Shown in pieces: positions 62,205 to 64,000 of a stretch of DNA of 64,000 nucleotides; positions within the stretch are counted from its first letter, which is position 1, and each line of letters begins with the position of its first letter. The translations under genes were made by a program, and so were the position numbers. Below the pieces are notes generated by a model. The model ran no database searches. It was not told the DNA's origin and saw only the letters and a program-made list of their open reading frames with translations. The stretch comes from Glacieibacterium frigidum. Its GTDB lineage: Bacteria > Pseudomonadota > Alphaproteobacteria > Sphingomonadales > Sphingomonadaceae. The DNA lies in assembly GCF_007097155.1 (NCBI RefSeq), contig NZ_VJWA01000001.1, positions 1,273,501 to 1,337,500 of the forward strand, read 5' to 3'.

Positions 62205-62843
62205 ATGATCCGCTCCGACGCGCGCATCCTGTGGCTGGCGACGGGCCTGTCGGCGCTGGCGGGGTTCGTCGACGCGACGGGCTTCCTGTACCTCGGCGGC
62301 TTCTTCGTCTCGTTCATGAGCGGCAACTCGACCCGCCTTGCGGTCGGCGTCGCGGCGCTGCCGCGGGAGGCGCTGATCGCCGCAGGGTTGATCGCGGCGT
62401 TCGTCATCGGCGTGGTCGCAGGCTCGCTCGCGGGGACGCTGGGTGGCGCACGGCGGCGGGCGGTGGTGCTGGCGCTCGTCGCGGTGCTGCTCGGCGCGGC
62501 GGTGGCGTGTGATGCACTCGGCTGGCGCGCGGGCGCGGCGGCGGCGATGGCGCTGGCGATGGGCGTCGAGAACGTGGTGTTCGAACGCGACGGCGAGGTG
62601 CAGATCGGCCTGACTTACATGACTGGCACGCTGGTCAAGGTCGGGCAGCGCATCGCCCACGCCCTGCGCGGCGGGCCGGCGTTCGGCTGGTGGCCCTATC
62701 TGCTGCTCTGGGCCGGGCTCGTTGCAGGGGCGGTTGCGGGGGCGCTGCTGTACCCGTTGATCGGCATCGCCAACCTAATCGGCGGCGCGGGTGCGGCGCT
62801 CCTACTTGCGACGGCGACGCTGCACCCGCGGCTGCGGGGCTGA
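62205..62843 (+). CDS. DUF1275 (YoaK-like) membrane protein
   Basis: The start is the ATG at 62205 (MIRSDARIL). The 212-residue protein has six hydrophobic segments and the DUF1275 signature near the N-terminus: AGFVDATGFLYLGGFFVSFMSGNSTRLAVG, then the mid-region ENVVFERDGEVQIGLTYMTGTLVKVGQ. The family is widespread and functionally unassigned, possibly a transporter. It is divergent from the TrpF-like gene. Confidence 0.85.
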   Translation: MIRSDARILWLATGLSALAGFVDATGFLYLGGFFVSFMSGNSTRLAVGVAALPREALIAAGLIAAFVIGVVAGSLAGTLGGARRRAVVLALVAVLLGAAVACDALGWRAGAAAAMALAMGVENVVFERDGEVQIGLTYMTGTLVKVGQRIAHALRGGPAFGWWPYLLLWAGLVAGAVAGALLYPLIGIANLIGGAGAALLLATATLHPRLRG

Positions 62844-62849
62844 GTCGCG

Positions 62850-63404
62850 TCAGGGCTGCAGCAGCAGCGATGCCCCCCTGCGGCGCGGTGCGACGATCAC
62901 CGGCGAGACATGGACGAGCAGCGCGGGGACGCGGAGCGCGTCAAAGCTGCGCGCCTCGGCAACCTCGACAATCAGGCGCGGCCGGTTGTCCGCCATCGGG
63001 CCGGCGACGTCCATGATCGCCGTTTCCAGCGGGTCCTCGTCGGGAACTGGCGGCCCGGTGAGCACCGGATTATCGAGGAGTGCTTCGAGTGCCGCACCGA
63101 TCAACAGTTCGGCATGCAGTGGGAATAGCACATGTACGGTGATCAGATAACGCAGATCGAAGACCAGCGGGACACGACCACTCGGGGTATCGACCGACTC
63201 GTTGCGGAGCCGTGCATTGGGCGCCGCTGAAATCAGACCGAGGTTGAGCCGCTCGCCGCTGCCCTTGTCGGGCTTGCCGTGCGGCAGGGTGGTGACGCGC
63301 GGCGCGCCGCCGGTTTCGCGCCAACCGGTGTCGAGGCGCAGAGCATTTTGGAGAATGTCGCGCAGCGCCATGCTGGTCTGTGCAAAGGCGATCGAGACGC
63401 TCAC
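62850..63404 (-). CDS. DUF4255 (Pvc16-like) domain protein
   Basis: A 184-residue protein. The pattern VTTLPHGKPDK, RLNLGLISAAPNARLRNE, then VPLVFDLRYLITVH and AELLIGAALEALLDNPVL follows the DUF4255 domain found in contractile-injection particles (Pvc16), where it caps the sheath. No other injection-system gene is in the window. The ATG overlaps the rsmD stop (ATGA), so it is co-translated with rsmD; an internal ATG (MALRDIL) 12 codons on fits the family start better. Confidence 0.5.
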   Translation of the reverse strand: MSVSIAFAQTSMALRDILQNALRLDTGWRETGGAPRVTTLPHGKPDKGSGERLNLGLISAAPNARLRNESVDTPSGRVPLVFDLRYLITVHVLFPLHAELLIGAALEALLDNPVLTGPPVPDEDPLETAIMDVAGPMADNRPRLIVEVAEARSFDALRVPALLVHVSPVIVAPRRRGASLLLQP

Positions 63405-63952
63405 TCAGGCTCTCCGACACGGAGCAAATGGAGGGCTGCTTTACCATGGCGGCGGGTGACTTCGATAGTGAATCCAGCGACTTCGAGCGGTTCCTTGGCC
63501 GCAGTCTCGACCGAGATCAGCGCGTGCGGCGCGATCCAGCCCTGCGCCATCAGGTGCGCGAGGGCGGGGGCGGCAAGACCCTCGCCATAGGGCGGATCGA
63601 GCATCAGCAGGTCGTACGCCTGGCGGGCCCGGCCGACCGCGAGCGCGGGCTGCGCGAACACGTCGGTCAGCGCCTCGACCTTCGACCGGGCGATATTGGT
63701 CTTGAGCGCCTTCAGGGCACCGGCGTCGGTCTCGACGAACGAGACATGCGCGCAGCCGCGGGACAGCGCCTCCATGCCGAGCGCGCCGGTGCCGGCGAAA
63801 ACGTCGGCGACGCGCAGGCCCTCGAAGCTGCCGATGCGGCTGGTCAGCATCGAGAACAGCGCCTCGCGCACGCGGTTGGCGGTCGGGCGAGTCGCTTCGC
63901 CGTCGGGCGCGACGAGTGCGCGGCCCCGCCATTGTCCGGCGATGATCTTCAA
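63401..63952 (-). CDS. rsmD: 16S rRNA (guanine966-N2)-methyltransferase RsmD
   Basis: The 183-residue enzyme methylates G966 of 16S rRNA. It has the family start MKIIAGQWRGRAL, TRPTANRVREALFSML, the AdoMet motif VADVFAGTGALGMEALSRG, and the catalytic LMLDPPYG. The start codon is TTG at 63952, overlapping the preceding gene stop (TTGA). Length is typical. Its upstream neighbour in many relatives is a pseudouridine synthase. Confidence 0.93.
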   Translation of the reverse strand: MKIIAGQWRGRALVAPDGEATRPTANRVREALFSMLTSRIGSFEGLRVADVFAGTGALGMEALSRGCAHVSFVETDAGALKALKTNIARSKVEALTDVFAQPALAVGRARQAYDLLMLDPPYGEGLAAPALAHLMAQGWIAPHALISVETAAKEPLEVAGFTIEVTRRHGKAALHLLRVGEPE

Positions 63953-64000
63953 CGCTGCTGCGCCCCCAAGCCCTTGCGCAGCGTCGCGATCGCCGCCGCC
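63949..64000 (-). CDS. C-terminal end of an unidentified gene (continues beyond window)
   Basis: Sixteen codons ending IATLRKGLGAQQR and TGA, overlapping the rsmD start. The overlap and position suggest the end of a pseudouridine synthase (RluB/RsuA type), which often precedes rsmD, but the visible stretch is too short to prove it. Confidence 0.4.
   Translation of the reverse strand, partial: AAAIATLRKGLGAQQR

Noticed and set aside
1-64000. CRISPR arrays, insertion sequences, rRNA genes
   Set aside because: No regularly spaced short repeats, no transposase motifs and no rRNA-like conserved blocks were seen on reading through.

Overview
The window looks like the chromosome of a high-GC alphaproteobacterium of the Sphingomonas/Novosphingobium type. 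The evidence is the very GC-rich third codon positions from about 29.5 kb onward, two large TonB-dependent receptors with the sphingomonad-style IVTAQRRAE plug start, a GPH-type sugar symporter, and LacI-controlled catabolic operons. No rRNA gene, complete tRNA, CRISPR array or insertion sequence was recognised.

Region 1 (1-13.0 kb) is an accessory island of defence genes. It opens with the C-terminal half of a tyrosine recombinase, then an Uma2-type nuclease and a zinc-ribbon protein. A tightly packed minus-strand operon of five genes follows (hsdR, hsdM, hsdS, mcrB, mcrC), pairing a type I restriction-modification system with a type IV (modified-DNA) restriction system. The McrB has an EVE-like reader domain inserted inside its AAA+ domain. 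A carboxylesterase lies next. Near 13.9 kb there is the 3' end of a tRNA-like gene plus a strong hairpin, a likely integration scar.

Region 2 (14.6-22.2 kb) is a second defence cluster on the plus strand: a PHP/SMC-like TrlF-family ATPase broken by one in-frame TAA, a Septu pair (PtuA ATPase, PtuB HNH nuclease), a TIR-domain protein with a C-terminal zinc ribbon, and a Shedu-type (DUF4263) protein. Region 3 (22.6-29.4 kb) is a decayed mobilisation module: a MobA/MobL-like fragment coupled to a DEDD exonuclease, a relaxase split by a one-base frameshift, a MobC-like accessory protein, a large inverted repeat that could be oriT, and a three-gene set with a ParA-like ATPase.

Region 4 (29.5-58.5 kb) is dominated by what appears to be a large uncharacterised catabolic locus. 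It has two TonB receptors, a secreted GH42 beta-galactosidase, two MFS transporters, six NTF2/SnoaL-fold proteins (mostly tandem two-domain), an orphan AstA-like acyltransferase, three LacI-type proteins (one without its DNA-binding domain), an alpha/beta hydrolase, a MetE-C-like C1 transferase, an HpcH/HpaI aldolase, a bicupin, a HisD/HpsN-like dehydrogenase and an SDR. Stop/start overlaps tie most genes into translationally coupled operons. Two kinds of repeated palindromic operator candidates link the separate operons. The likely logic is outer-membrane uptake, periplasmic deglycosylation, inner-membrane import, SnoaL-type conversion, then oxidation and retro-aldol cleavage. The substrate cannot be named from sequence.

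Region 5 (58.5-64 kb) is ordinary chromosome: UvrD/PcrA helicase, a small membrane protein, a TrpF-type isomerase, a DUF1275 protein, a DUF4255 protein coupled to rsmD, and the end of one more gene.
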